Positions 1-5,505 of a stretch of DNA of 7,426 nucleotides are shown piece by piece (the first letter of the stretch is position 1; each line of letters starts with the position of its first letter). Source of the DNA: Candidatus Woesearchaeota archaeon (GTDB lineage: Archaea > Nanobdellota > Nanobdellia > Woesearchaeales > UBA12501); the NCBI GenBank assembly GCA_016177345.1, contig JACOVM010000029.1:1-7426 (forward strand), written 5' to 3'. The translations under genes were made by a program, and so were the position numbers. The notes beneath the pieces are model-generated. The model made no database searches, had not been told where the DNA came from, and saw only the letters and a program-made list of their open reading frames with translations.

Positions 1-173
1 CCAAAATCATGGTCGTTGGTTATGGGAATCCTCTTTTCTTTTTCGGCGTGATGGAGCACTTCTTTGTCTAAAGCACCCGGAAAAAGATCGCCAACAAATA
101 CGGAATCGTGCTTTTCGTTTAGTAGGGCCAGATGTAGTTTTCTGCCAGTGCTTTCATCAACAAGAAATTTCAA
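1..173 (-). CDS. DUF5615 PIN-like toxin, N-terminal part (cut by window edge)
   Basis: About 57 residues are visible; the rest lies left of base 1. The protein opens MKFLVDEST if a TTG start at 173-171 is used, and reaches ITNDHDF at the edge. An early acidic pair (D6, E7) and a later 'TNDHDF' strand match the DUF5615/Mut7-C-like PIN-fold family, whose members usually begin MKFLxDE and are presumed RNase toxins. No ATG or GTG start lies close in frame, so TTG is chosen from the family's usual N-terminus. The gene starts 17 bases after the stop of the DUF433 gene, in the usual antitoxin-then-toxin order. A GGTGGA just after the antitoxin stop could be a weak ribosome binding site, though its spacing is long. 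It is probably co-transcribed with the antitoxin. RNase activity is inferred from the family; the C-terminal acidic residues cannot be seen. Confidence 0.8.
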   Translation of the reverse strand, partial: MKFLVDESTGRKLHLALLNEKHDSVFVGDLFPGALDKEVLHHAEKEKRIPITNDHDF

Positions 174-190
174 GGCGCGGATATTTCCAC

Positions 191-445
191 CTACGCCTCG
201 ATATATCTCTTTTTATCCTCAAAGAGGGGATAAATTTCCTCACCACGGACACGCCTCGCTGCATAATCGAGCGCTGCGCGAATATCGTCTTTAGTAAGGT
301 TTGGGTATTCCTCAAGAATTTCATGTTCGGTAACGCCCTTGGCAAAAAGATTGACGATAGTGTCTACTGGAATTCTTGTTCCTTTAATCACAGGCTTTCC
401 AGCCATAATATCGGAATCAGTGACAATTCGTTCTTTTGTTACCAT
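191..445 (-). CDS. DUF433 antitoxin
   Basis: This 84-residue protein contains 'DIMAGKPVIKGTRIPVDTIV', the hallmark opening of DUF433, followed by a helical 'EILEEYPNLTKDDIRAALDY' segment. DUF433 proteins are small helix-turn-helix-like (VapB-like) antitoxins paired with DUF5615 toxins, as here. By family analogy it should bind DNA near its own promoter and neutralise the toxin. Two start codons are possible. ATG at 451 gives two extra residues, while ATG at 445 lies 27 bases from the centre of the TATA box at 469-475, which suits a leaderless mRNA. The gene lies just downstream of tRNA-Val on the same strand but has its own promoter. It is full length for the family. Confidence 0.9.
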   Translation of the reverse strand: MVTKERIVTDSDIMAGKPVIKGTRIPVDTIVNLFAKGVTEHEILEEYPNLTKDDIRAALDYAARRVRGEEIYPLFEDKKRYIEA

Positions 446-468
446 AGGCATTCTTAATAACCGTTATC

Positions 469-475
469 ATATAAA
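469..475 (-). promoter_or_regulatory. TATA box of the toxin-antitoxin operon
   Basis: The minus strand reads TTTATAT, centred 27 bases upstream of the ATG at 445. This fits an archaeal TATA box driving a leaderless transcript. It lies between the tRNA-Val 3' end and the antitoxin. An autoregulatory site could overlap it, but no clear palindrome is visible. Confidence 0.65.
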
Positions 476-488
476 GCTTTCGCCAAAA

Positions 489-561
489 TAGGGCTGAGGG
501 GATTCGAACCCCTGACTTCGACAGTGTGAATGTCGCGTCATAGCCGCTAGACCACAGCCCT
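489..561 (-). tRNA. tRNA-Val (anticodon CAC)
   Basis: A 73-base cloverleaf is readable on the minus strand. It has a 7-bp acceptor stem (AGGGCTG with CAGCCCT), T8, a D-stem GTC/GAC, and an anticodon stem CGACA/TGTCG. The loop TTCACAC gives anticodon CAC. A 5-base variable loop and a TΨC arm AGGGG-TTCGAAT-CCCCT follow, then discriminator A. CAC decodes the valine codon GTG. No CCA is encoded (the next bases are TTT) and there is no intron. A TATA box lies about 30 bases upstream. Confidence 0.96.
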
Positions 562-586
562 GTATAACCGCATGGTTTTTCACAGG

Positions 587-594
587 TATATAAA
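587..594 (-). promoter_or_regulatory. TATA box of tRNA-Val
   Basis: The minus strand reads TTTATATA, centred about 30 bases upstream of the mature tRNA 5' end, as expected if transcription starts a few bases before the mature end. The motif also reads as TATATAAA on the plus strand, but the plus-strand gene at 637 has a better-placed box at 609-615. Confidence 0.7.
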
Positions 595-608
595 GTTTGT
601 AGAAAATG

Positions 609-615
609 TTATAAA
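609..615 (+). promoter_or_regulatory. TATA box of the MBL-fold gene
   Basis: TTATAAA is centred 25 bases before the ATG at 637, consistent with a leaderless transcript. It is divergent from the tRNA-Val promoter about 20 bases away. Confidence 0.65.
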
Positions 616-636
616 CACGCTGCTTTTACTACATTT

Positions 637-1275
637 ATGATCATCAAAAAGTATGGCCATTCCTGCCTTGTGTTAGAGAAGCATGGCAAAAGGCTTCTCA
701 TCGATCCAGGCATGTTTTGCTTTCTTGAAGGGCTCTCCCCAAAAGATATTGGGGCAGTTGATGTCATTATTCTAACCCATAGCCACCCTGACCATTATTA
801 TCCTCCTGCGCTGAAAGAGATCCTCCAGCTTAACCACGCAACTATTTTTGCAGATCAGGAGATCGCTGATCTTTTGCAGAAAGAACAGCTTCCATGCAAG
901 GTTATCCAACCAACGCAAGAAGTATCAGTTTGCGGCTTTCACGTCAAGGCAATTCACGCACCACACGGCTGCATGCCTGTTGAGGTGCCACACAACAATG
1001 CTTACTTGATTGATGATGCATTTCTCCATCCTGGAGACTCACTGGAGATAGCCTCAATTCACTGCAAGGTTCTTGCCCTTCCCATTGCTGGGCCATGGCT
1101 ACGATTAGTTGATGCTCTCGATGTTGCAAAACAGTTACATCCTTCTATCGTGATTCCAATTCATGATGCTATTATCAAGAATTTTATGCTTGAGCGAATA
1201 TATAGCATGTGTAAGACAACCATGAGTGGTGCAACTTTCCGGCCTTTAGCATTAGGTGAAGAACTCAATATTTAA
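637..1275 (+). CDS. Metallo-beta-lactamase-fold metal-dependent hydrolase (UlaG/UPF0173-like)
   Basis: This 212-residue cytosolic protein has the MBL metal-binding signature THSHPDHY at residues 47-54 (H48, H50, D52, H53). Further likely ligands are H110, D134 in 'HPGDS' and H176 in 'PIHDA'. The N-terminal 'KYGHSCLVLE' followed by 'LLIDPG' is typical of the compact UlaG/UPF0173-like branch, where an early His and a beta-sandwich strand precede the metal site. The family includes phosphodiesterases, lactonases and related hydrolases acting with one or two metal ions (Zn or Mn). The substrate cannot be read from sequence. Length is normal for the compact branch. The TATA box puts the transcription start at the ATG. 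A T-run after the stop probably ends transcription. Confidence 0.9.
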   Translation: MIIKKYGHSCLVLEKHGKRLLIDPGMFCFLEGLSPKDIGAVDVIILTHSHPDHYYPPALKEILQLNHATIFADQEIADLLQKEQLPCKVIQPTQEVSVCGFHVKAIHAPHGCMPVEVPHNNAYLIDDAFLHPGDSLEIASIHCKVLALPIAGPWLRLVDALDVAKQLHPSIVIPIHDAIIKNFMLERIYSMCKTTMSGATFRPLALGEELNI

Positions 1276-1299
1276 ACCACCTAAATGGATATGTCAAGG

Positions 1300-1306
1300 T
1301 TTTTTT
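1300..1306 (+). terminator. T-run terminator after the MBL-fold gene
   Basis: Seven consecutive T residues lie 25 bases after the stop codon, in a short gap between convergent genes. Archaeal RNA polymerase terminates at such U-rich runs without needing a strong hairpin. Confidence 0.4.
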
Positions 1307-1321
1307 GGTGGGGGCGGGCAA

Positions 1322-1453
1322 TTAGAATAAGTCAGAACATGATCTCAAATTGTGGCATCGTGGGCAGCGAAGCTTGCACTCTTTTTCTTGCATTTTCATA
1401 CCGCAATTCTCGCAGATTCGATAGTTATCTCCCACGTTGAGGTTATCAATCAT
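1322..1453 (-). CDS. 43-residue zinc-ribbon protein
   Basis: This small protein starts MIDNLNVGDNYRICENCG and carries six cysteines: C14 and C17 (CxxC), C26, C30 and C33 (CxxxCPRC), and C39 in a 'SCSDLF' C-terminus. Two CxxC knuckles about 12 residues apart make a classic zinc ribbon, with C26 and C39 as spare or alternative ligands. Small archaeal zinc ribbons often bind nucleic acid or partner proteins, but the role here is unknown. The ATG overlaps the end of the upstream gene by 8 bases (ATGATTGA), so translation is probably coupled. The dense cysteine pattern and the overlap argue strongly that it is real despite its size. Confidence 0.8.
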   Translation of the reverse strand: MIDNLNVGDNYRICENCGMKMQEKECKLRCPRCHNLRSCSDLF

Positions 1454-1646
1454 ATTCGTGTATGACGTTTTCAAGAAATTTTCGGGCAGACTCGTCAGCT
1501 AATGTCGGTAATGCCCGTTGGGCCTCACGAAGATAAAAGCAACGGATATCTCTCCCGGTGCTTGGCTCAACACAAGGGTGTTTGATGTGTGTTCCCAAGA
1601 ATAACGCGTAATCCATATCAGTTGCGCATTGAGAAGTGATCGCCAT
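1446..1646 (-). CDS. 66-residue protein of unknown function
   Basis: I do not recognise this family. The protein starts MAITSQCATDMDYALFLGTH, has three cysteines (C7, one in 'HPCVEP', one in 'IRCFYL'), two histidines near 'HIKHPC', and a probably helical C-terminal half ('REAQRALPTLADESARKFLE'). There is no signal peptide or membrane segment. A GTG at 1652 is also in frame, but the ATG at 1646 lies about 25 bases from the centre of the TATA box at 1666-1675, so it is the likelier leaderless start. It is the first gene of a two-gene unit with the zinc ribbon, and the Cys/His residues might bind metal or contact that partner (inference). Confidence 0.7.
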   Translation of the reverse strand: MAITSQCATDMDYALFLGTHIKHPCVEPSTGRDIRCFYLREAQRALPTLADESARKFLENVIHEYD

Positions 1647-1665
1647 CCTCACTTTATGGGGTGGT

Positions 1666-1675
1666 TATTTAAATA
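1666..1675 (-). promoter_or_regulatory. TATA box of the zinc-ribbon micro-operon
   Basis: TATTTAAATA is a perfect palindrome centred about 25 bases upstream of the ATG at 1646. It is one half of a compact divergent promoter region; the opposite box lies at 1701-1708. Confidence 0.65.
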
Positions 1676-1700
1676 GTTTAGTATTGTAAAGACACCTAAG

Positions 1701-1708
1701 TTTATATA
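1701..1708 (+). promoter_or_regulatory. TATA box of the JAMM-like gene
   Basis: TTTATATA is centred about 25 bases before the ATG at 1730, so the transcript should be leaderless from that ATG. The in-frame GTG at 1724 would lie upstream of the predicted transcription start. Confidence 0.7.
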
Positions 1709-1729
1709 ACTCTGTCCATTTGCGTGGCC

Positions 1730-2515
1730 ATGACATACACTCGATTCACTATTCCTAAAAGATATTTGGAAAGGCTTCTTGATCTTGCCATGTTAGAGCA
1801 TGAGTCCAGTTTTCTTCTTCGAGCACGGCAAGAGGGTGATGCTCTTGTTTACCTCGATACACCGGTTATCAAGGAAGGAAGAGCAACCAATACCAGTCCC
1901 ACATTTATCGATCCAAACGATGCTGCAATTCGTGATGAGTCCAATTTTCGAAAGTATGTTCTTATTGAAGGGCATACGCATCCCGAGGTGCAGGGCAATA
2001 TTGTTCGGCCGTATAGTTGTGGCTGGACGCTTCCAAGAACCCCTGAGTTTCGTGATTATCGCGATGCAGGACTGCAGCAAACGCCAGAAGGCAGGCAGGC
2101 ACTCTCTGTTCGCCGAACTCTTCTCAACCAAATAATGGGAGAAGAGCGTCAGAGCGAACGTCAAGCAGTGCTCGGCCAGTTGGTAGATTCTGACCCCGTA
2201 ATATCGATAGCAAATATGATTACTAGGGATGGTGTGCACTATTACATTTCCAATCGTGTTGTGGTCCATCGAAGCGCTGCTGAGCGTGAAGATATCGCAG
2301 CAGAGCTTCGTGACGATACTTGTTTGAGAAGCGGTGACTTTCAAGGCTATCAGGCAATGAAAGATTTTTCAAGAAGCGCAGTTGCTCTTGTCCATGCTAA
2401 GCCAGAACATGTTCTTTCTCCATCATCAAAAGAGAAGTTCATGCTCAGCATACTATTGCTCGATGGGCCAGGATATGGGGGGGCTAAACATGTGCAGGTT
2501 CATGTGATGGATTAA
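1730..2515 (+). CDS. JAB/JAMM-like (MPN-fold) domain protein
   Basis: This is a 261-residue protein. Residues 8-60 run helix, then 'LEHESSFLLRARQEGDALV', which parallels the JAB opening where a catalytic Glu (E25 here) precedes a hydrophobic strand. A strand 'YVLIEGHTHPE' at 77-86 then supplies the HxHP pair (H82, H84). JAMM proteins are zinc isopeptidases or related hydrolases using E, two H and a D. The usual S-x2-D after HxHP is not clear: S96 is followed by CGW, and D109 or D112 could substitute. Residues 110-150 look like a charged helical insertion, followed by strands 'VISIANMITRDGVHYYIS'. The remaining C-terminus is unrecognised. No ubiquitin-like gene lies nearby. The fold assignment rests on motif order, so it could be a diverged or inactive MPN domain. 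Confidence 0.6.
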   Translation: MTYTRFTIPKRYLERLLDLAMLEHESSFLLRARQEGDALVYLDTPVIKEGRATNTSPTFIDPNDAAIRDESNFRKYVLIEGHTHPEVQGNIVRPYSCGWTLPRTPEFRDYRDAGLQQTPEGRQALSVRRTLLNQIMGEERQSERQAVLGQLVDSDPVISIANMITRDGVHYYISNRVVVHRSAAEREDIAAELRDDTCLRSGDFQGYQAMKDFSRSAVALVHAKPEHVLSPSSKEKFMLSILLLDGPGYGGAKHVQVHVMD

Positions 2516-2526
2516 GATATCCCCTC

Positions 2527-2535
2527 TTTGTTTTT
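2527..2535 (+). terminator. T-rich terminator after the JAMM-like gene
   Basis: TTTGTTTTT lies 12 bases after the stop codon, consistent with U-rich archaeal termination. Confidence 0.35.
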
Positions 2536-2574
2536 AGTTATAGGGAGTTTTGAATATATAGACTAAGAGCATGG

Positions 2575-2592
2575 ATTCGTGGCGCCACGAAT
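2575..2592. repeat. 18-bp perfect palindrome in the intergenic region
   Basis: ATTCGTGGCGCCACGAAT is identical on both strands. It lies about 43 bases upstream of the HAD gene's TATA box and downstream of a separate A/T-rich element (ATATATA, 2554-2560). It could be a dimeric regulator's operator, or a short hairpin (7 bp, GCGC loop) in a transcript. No protein-coding role is evident. Confidence 0.6.
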
Positions 2593-2631
2593 TAGGATGA
2601 CTTTTTCTATAACGCTAAGAATATCAGAACA

Positions 2632-2639
2632 TTAATAAA
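2632..2639 (+). promoter_or_regulatory. TATA box of the HAD gene
   Basis: TTAATAAA is centred about 27 bases before the ATG at 2663, giving a leaderless start. Confidence 0.6.
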
Positions 2640-2662
2640 TTCATCATACCTGTTAAACTGAT

Positions 2663-3322
2663 ATGCCAATCAAAGCAATCATCCTCGACATGGATGGGAC
2701 ATTTGTAAACTCTGAGCGCATTCACACGAGAGCAGAGCATCTTGTCTGCAAGAAATATGGCATTCCGCTTCTTCCTGGCGAGCCATCGTATTGGAGGGGG
2801 ATGCGAAGCAAGGACATTTTCAGAATGCTCATCAAGCGATATTACAAAACTGGATTAACTGAAGAGCGCCTTCAGCGAGAAAAGGAAAACTATTTTATGG
2901 CATTTGGTAAGGGGCATATTAAAGTATACCCTGGCTTTTGGCGTTTTCTTCGCCAATTTCGCCCAATGTACAAGCTTGCGGTCGCAACATCAAGCACAGA
3001 ACGGCTTCAACGATTCATCTTTAAGGATCTCAAGATAGGAAAAGTGTTTGATGCGGTAATTACAGGTGATCATGTAAGGAATGGAAAGCCACATCCAGAG
3101 GAGTATACGGCAGCAATCCATGCGCTTGGGCTGAAGCCGAAAGAGTGTGTCGTCATCGAGGATGCCGACAATGGGCTTATTGCAGCAAAACGTGCAGGGG
3201 CTCGAACCATTGGCGTGGCGCAGACATTGCCGCGCAAACGTCTTTTCATGGCAGATCTGGTAGTGGACAAGCTAGCTGACATTACTCCTTCTACCCTAAA
3301 GCGGTTGGAACGACGTATTTAA
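2663..3322 (+). CDS. HAD-superfamily hydrolase, beta-phosphoglucomutase-like subfamily
   Basis: All four HAD motifs are present in this 219-residue protein. Motif I is DMDGT at 9-13, with nucleophile D9 and acid/base D11. Motif II is T109/S110 in 'VATSS'. Motif III is K142 in 'NGKPHPEEY', and motif IV is E166/D167 in 'VIEDADNG'. A helical cap lies between motif I and about residue 90, as in subfamily IA. These enzymes transfer or hydrolyse phosphate on small phosphorylated metabolites through an aspartyl-phosphate intermediate with Mg2+. The 'DGT-VNSE' opening and 'GKPxPExY' motif suit the beta-phosphoglucomutase or sugar-phosphatase group, but substrate cannot be assigned. The C-terminus is basic (KRLERRI). 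It has its own promoter and is complete. Confidence 0.93.
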   Translation: MPIKAIILDMDGTFVNSERIHTRAEHLVCKKYGIPLLPGEPSYWRGMRSKDIFRMLIKRYYKTGLTEERLQREKENYFMAFGKGHIKVYPGFWRFLRQFRPMYKLAVATSSTERLQRFIFKDLKIGKVFDAVITGDHVRNGKPHPEEYTAAIHALGLKPKECVVIEDADNGLIAAKRAGARTIGVAQTLPRKRLFMADLVVDKLADITPSTLKRLERRI

Positions 3323-3332
3323 CTTTGTCAGG

Positions 3333-3345
3333 CTTTGTCACAAAG
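3333..3345. promoter_or_regulatory. Palindrome next to the kinase-like gene's TATA box
   Basis: CTTTGT-C-ACAAAG is a perfect 6-bp inverted repeat with a single central base. It ends one base before the TATA box, overlapping where TFB would bind. Its left part (CTTTGTCA) is also a direct repeat of 3323-3330 with a 10-bp period, about one helical turn. This arrangement would suit a repressor or activator site. Confidence 0.4.
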
Positions 3346-3346
3346 G

Positions 3347-3353
3347 TTTATAA
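3347..3353 (+). promoter_or_regulatory. TATA box of the kinase-like gene
   Basis: TTTATAA is centred 27 bases before the ATG at 3377. It excludes the upstream TTG at 3335 as a start, since that would lie before the predicted transcription start. Confidence 0.65.
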
Positions 3354-3376
3354 CTAACTATTATTTTCTGAGGGGT

Positions 3377-4351
3377 ATGTCATACACTGATGAAGAACTT
3401 CAGCAGATCAGATCAGGCTTGCTATCGTTACGCCAGATATCTCAAGATGATGCTGTTCGTATAAGGACAATTTTTTCTGAGCGGCAATATCCGCCAACAC
3501 TCCTCCCTTTTGCATACCTTCTCCAAGCGAATCCTGAATTGTTTGAAAAACTCTCTAGAGATGAGCTTGTTCAGCGATTTTCTTCTCTTGCCTTCTTTCC
3601 AGAAACGTACCCTTTGTTTTATGAGCATGATGTCGTTCCTGTGCTTGAATCAAGGCTTGGCAATCGTGGTACGACCGTCATTGTAAAACATCCTATCAAA
3701 ACTGTCGTTATCAAGCCTTATCAAAGTAACAGGGAACCGGTAATTGCGCGAATTGCTGCAGAGGAAGGGGTTGGCCCTCAGCAATTTGGGAGTCTTGACG
3801 GATATATTACAGAAGCTTATGTTGATGGTGTTCCATTTTGCAGGCTTAAGGCAGATGCCCCGGTATATGAAATTGGAAGGAGAATTGGGGAGATTTTTAC
3901 AAAGCTTCACCGACGAGGGGTTTATTACAATGACACTACACTCGATAATGACATGGGTGGGTCACACATTATTGTGCCAGCCCAGGGTCAGGCCATGCTC
4001 ATTGATTTTGGGGTTGCACTTCAAACAGGTAATCATCATGCATGGGGCGATGAAGAGGTGATTGATTTTCTTCGAACCATGCCCTTGTTTGGCGCTACTG
4101 TCGGCTATGTTGGGGCATTGTCTGCCAAGGACATCAAGGGCTTTGCCGATGCCGGTAGAAGAGACCTTGAAACCATGACGCGAGATAACGTTCTTGATAG
4201 GGATATCCAGTTCATCCAAGAAGGGCTTTCAATTATAGCCATGAGATTAGGGGGCAGGTTTGCCAACCAGGTTATGGCAGGGTTTGAGAGTTCGTATAAG
4301 CGCGAGCCATATGCCGGATTTAGGTTGGGCAGGATGAATGGCCAGGAATAG
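3377..4351 (+). CDS. Atypical protein-kinase-fold protein (RIO/Bud32-like)
   Basis: In this 324-residue protein, residues 1-95 form a helical N-terminal region I do not recognise. A kinase-like core follows. K113 in 'TVVIKPY' is the candidate ATP lysine, and 'YITEAYVDGVPF' at 143-154 is a hinge-like segment. 'YYNDTTLDND' at 183-192 is a catalytic loop with D186 and N191 five residues apart as in true kinases, and 'LIDFGVA' at 208-214 is the metal-binding DFG. The compact layout and 'IDFGVA' resemble RIO, Bud32 and lipopolysaccharide-kinase-type folds more than eukaryotic Ser/Thr kinases. No glycine-rich loop is obvious. Essential residues are kept, so it is probably an active phosphotransferase of unknown substrate. 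The Bud32 partner Kae1 is not visible here. An aminoglycoside-phosphotransferase-like small-molecule kinase is the main alternative. Confidence 0.78.
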   Translation: MSYTDEELQQIRSGLLSLRQISQDDAVRIRTIFSERQYPPTLLPFAYLLQANPELFEKLSRDELVQRFSSLAFFPETYPLFYEHDVVPVLESRLGNRGTTVIVKHPIKTVVIKPYQSNREPVIARIAAEEGVGPQQFGSLDGYITEAYVDGVPFCRLKADAPVYEIGRRIGEIFTKLHRRGVYYNDTTLDNDMGGSHIIVPAQGQAMLIDFGVALQTGNHHAWGDEEVIDFLRTMPLFGATVGYVGALSAKDIKGFADAGRRDLETMTRDNVLDRDIQFIQEGLSIIAMRLGGRFANQVMAGFESSYKREPYAGFRLGRMNGQE

Positions 4352-4367
4352 AAAAAAAGAAAATTTT

Positions 4368-4393
4368 CACAACATTTATTTCCACAACATTTA
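4368..4393 (+). repeat. Direct repeat at the Nudix promoter
   Basis: CACAACATTTA occurs at 4368-4378 and again at 4383-4393, a 15-bp period. The second copy merges into the TATA box, so the first could be a duplicated, weaker promoter element. Confidence 0.5.
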
Positions 4394-4396
4394 AAT
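4389..4396 (+). promoter_or_regulatory. TATA box of the Nudix gene
   Basis: ATTTAAAT is centred about 29 bases before the ATG at 4422, slightly further than the other promoters here but still compatible with a leaderless or near-leaderless mRNA. Confidence 0.55.
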
Positions 4397-4421
4397 CCTT
4401 TCTCTGCTTTTTCCTTTAACC

Positions 4422-4952
4422 ATGCAAGAGGGCGACGCAACGATTTCGGTGTATGATGAGCAAGGCGACTGCATCGGTGAGAAGATCCGTGGAGAGGTTG
4501 ACAAGAAACAAGATATCCTCAAATCAGTCCATATCCTTCTCTTTAACAGAAAAGAGGAGCTATTTGTTGTTCGTGTTGCAGGCCATGACTCTTTGTACCC
4601 TAAAATGATTGGCTGTTCTGCTGCAGGGCTTGTTCGGTCTGACGAAACAGTTGAGGAAGCAGCTATTCGAACACTTCAGCGAGAATTAAGATTGGGAATC
4701 AATGGTGAATTGGGGATCGATGGCAATCAACATGGCCTCCAGTACCATGGAGAGCAGTTTGTTTCTATGAATGACGTTAAGCGGTTTATGAACGTGTTCA
4801 GCATCGTGTTCGATGGTGATGCTGGCGTTGTTGACCTTAATCCAGACGATGCTGAAGAAGGCTGCTGGGTTTCTATTAACAAGCTTGATAAGAAGAGCTG
4901 CATGCCAACCCTTTTAGAGGCACTGCGAATGCTAAAACAGAATAGAAAATAA
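4422..4952 (+). CDS. Nudix-fold protein (IPP-isomerase-like) with a degenerate Nudix box
   Basis: This 176-residue protein has 'SVHILLFNRKEELFVVR' at 35-51 and 'MIGCSAAGLVRSDETVEEAA' at 62-81, typical of the Nudix branch that includes isopentenyl-diphosphate isomerase. Nudix enzymes split nucleoside-diphosphate-linked compounds using Mg2+ held by the REUXEE glutamates. Here G69, E75, A80, A81, R83 and E88 fit the box (GX5EX7REUXEEXGU). The first metal Glu is T84, the second is R87, and the box Gly is R90. Only E88 of the three metal glutamates remains. The protein may therefore use acidic residues elsewhere ('DLNPDDAEEG' at 138-147) or have become a binding protein. It converges with the DUF1761 gene and is full length. 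Confidence 0.82.
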   Translation: MQEGDATISVYDEQGDCIGEKIRGEVDKKQDILKSVHILLFNRKEELFVVRVAGHDSLYPKMIGCSAAGLVRSDETVEEAAIRTLQRELRLGINGELGIDGNQHGLQYHGEQFVSMNDVKRFMNVFSIVFDGDAGVVDLNPDDAEEGCWVSINKLDKKSCMPTLLEALRMLKQNRK

Positions 4953-4971
4953 AGATTAGAAAGCAACGGGT

Positions 4972-4976
4972 ATTTT
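4972..4976 (+). terminator. T-run after the Nudix gene
   Basis: TTTTT in the short convergent gap, followed by a further T/G-rich stretch (4982-4994) that runs into the end of the DUF1761 gene. It is weak but suits U-rich archaeal termination. Confidence 0.3.
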
Positions 4977-4992
4977 TGAACTGTTGTTTGTT

Positions 4993-5412
4993 TTAGCCCC
5001 AAATACCGAGGATAACTCCCATCACGACAAGGACAACGAGCTCATGGGCTGTTGTGATGGCATAGAGCTGGAATGGCTTTCCATCCCATAAGACCATGCT
5101 GAGCTGTACTGTTGCAACAAAGCCAAGCCAAAGAAGAAAGCCAGTAAACGCCCCTTCTATCAGAGAATCACCACCAAGAATGCTAAGTAAAAATGCAAGA
5201 ACAATTGCCATCACAAGCGTTGATATAAACGTGATAGCGTACACCTTTCCCATACCCTTTTGTTTTGCTTTTTCCATGTCCCTCTCGCTTTTGTTGCTGA
5301 GGCGCATCCATGCTTTTCCAAACAAGGCTGGAGAAAACCATACGGCGCCAATCGCGTAGCCAACAATAGCAGAGATAAGGACTGCAACCCAATTAAGCTG
5401 TAAAAATGCCAT
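4993..5412 (-). CDS. DUF1761 family integral membrane protein
   Basis: This 139-residue protein has four predicted membrane helices: about residues 6-28, 57-79, 88-108 and 117-138. The 'VWFSPALFGKAWMR' stretch at 24-37, just after the first helix, is the hallmark of DUF1761, whose members are small four-helix membrane proteins of unknown function. A basic loop (residues 40-56, 'KSERDMEKAKQKGMGK') is probably cytosolic. A TATA box centred 27 bases upstream supports this start. It follows the paralogue at 5499-6311 on the same strand but has its own promoter. No transport substrate can be inferred. Confidence 0.88.
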   Translation of the reverse strand: MAFLQLNWVAVLISAIVGYAIGAVWFSPALFGKAWMRLSNKSERDMEKAKQKGMGKVYAITFISTLVMAIVLAFLLSILGGDSLIEGAFTGFLLWLGFVATVQLSMVLWDGKPFQLYAITTAHELVVLVVMGVILGIWG

Positions 5413-5435
5413 GTTCTGGAAGAAAGGAAAACAGA

Positions 5436-5443
5436 TATATAAA
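5436..5443 (-). promoter_or_regulatory. TATA box of the DUF1761 gene
   Basis: The minus strand reads TTTATATA, centred about 27 bases upstream of the ATG at 5412, predicting a leaderless mRNA. Confidence 0.7.
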
Positions 5444-5478
5444 GTAGATGATTCTCTAGATGCTATCGTTCATCTGGC

Positions 5479-5505
5479 ATTATCTAATTGGGTATTATCT
5501 AATTG
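5479..5505 (+). repeat. 12-bp direct repeat at the 3' end of a paralogue gene
   Basis: ATTATCTAATTG occurs at 5479-5490 and 5494-5505 (15-bp period). The right copy contains the stop codon of the minus-strand gene. Because 15 is a multiple of three, the left copy supplies a second in-frame TAG. It looks like a small tandem duplication. Confidence 0.6.

Noticed and set aside
1793..2344. 183-residue open frame on the minus strand
   Set aside because: It lies wholly opposite the JAMM-like gene, shows no domain, and has a Cys/Ile/Ser-rich composition typical of an antisense shadow.
2571..2635. Two tiny open frames (9 and 12 codons) in the gap before the HAD gene
   Set aside because: They overlap the palindrome, have no clear start signal, and encode nothing recognisable.
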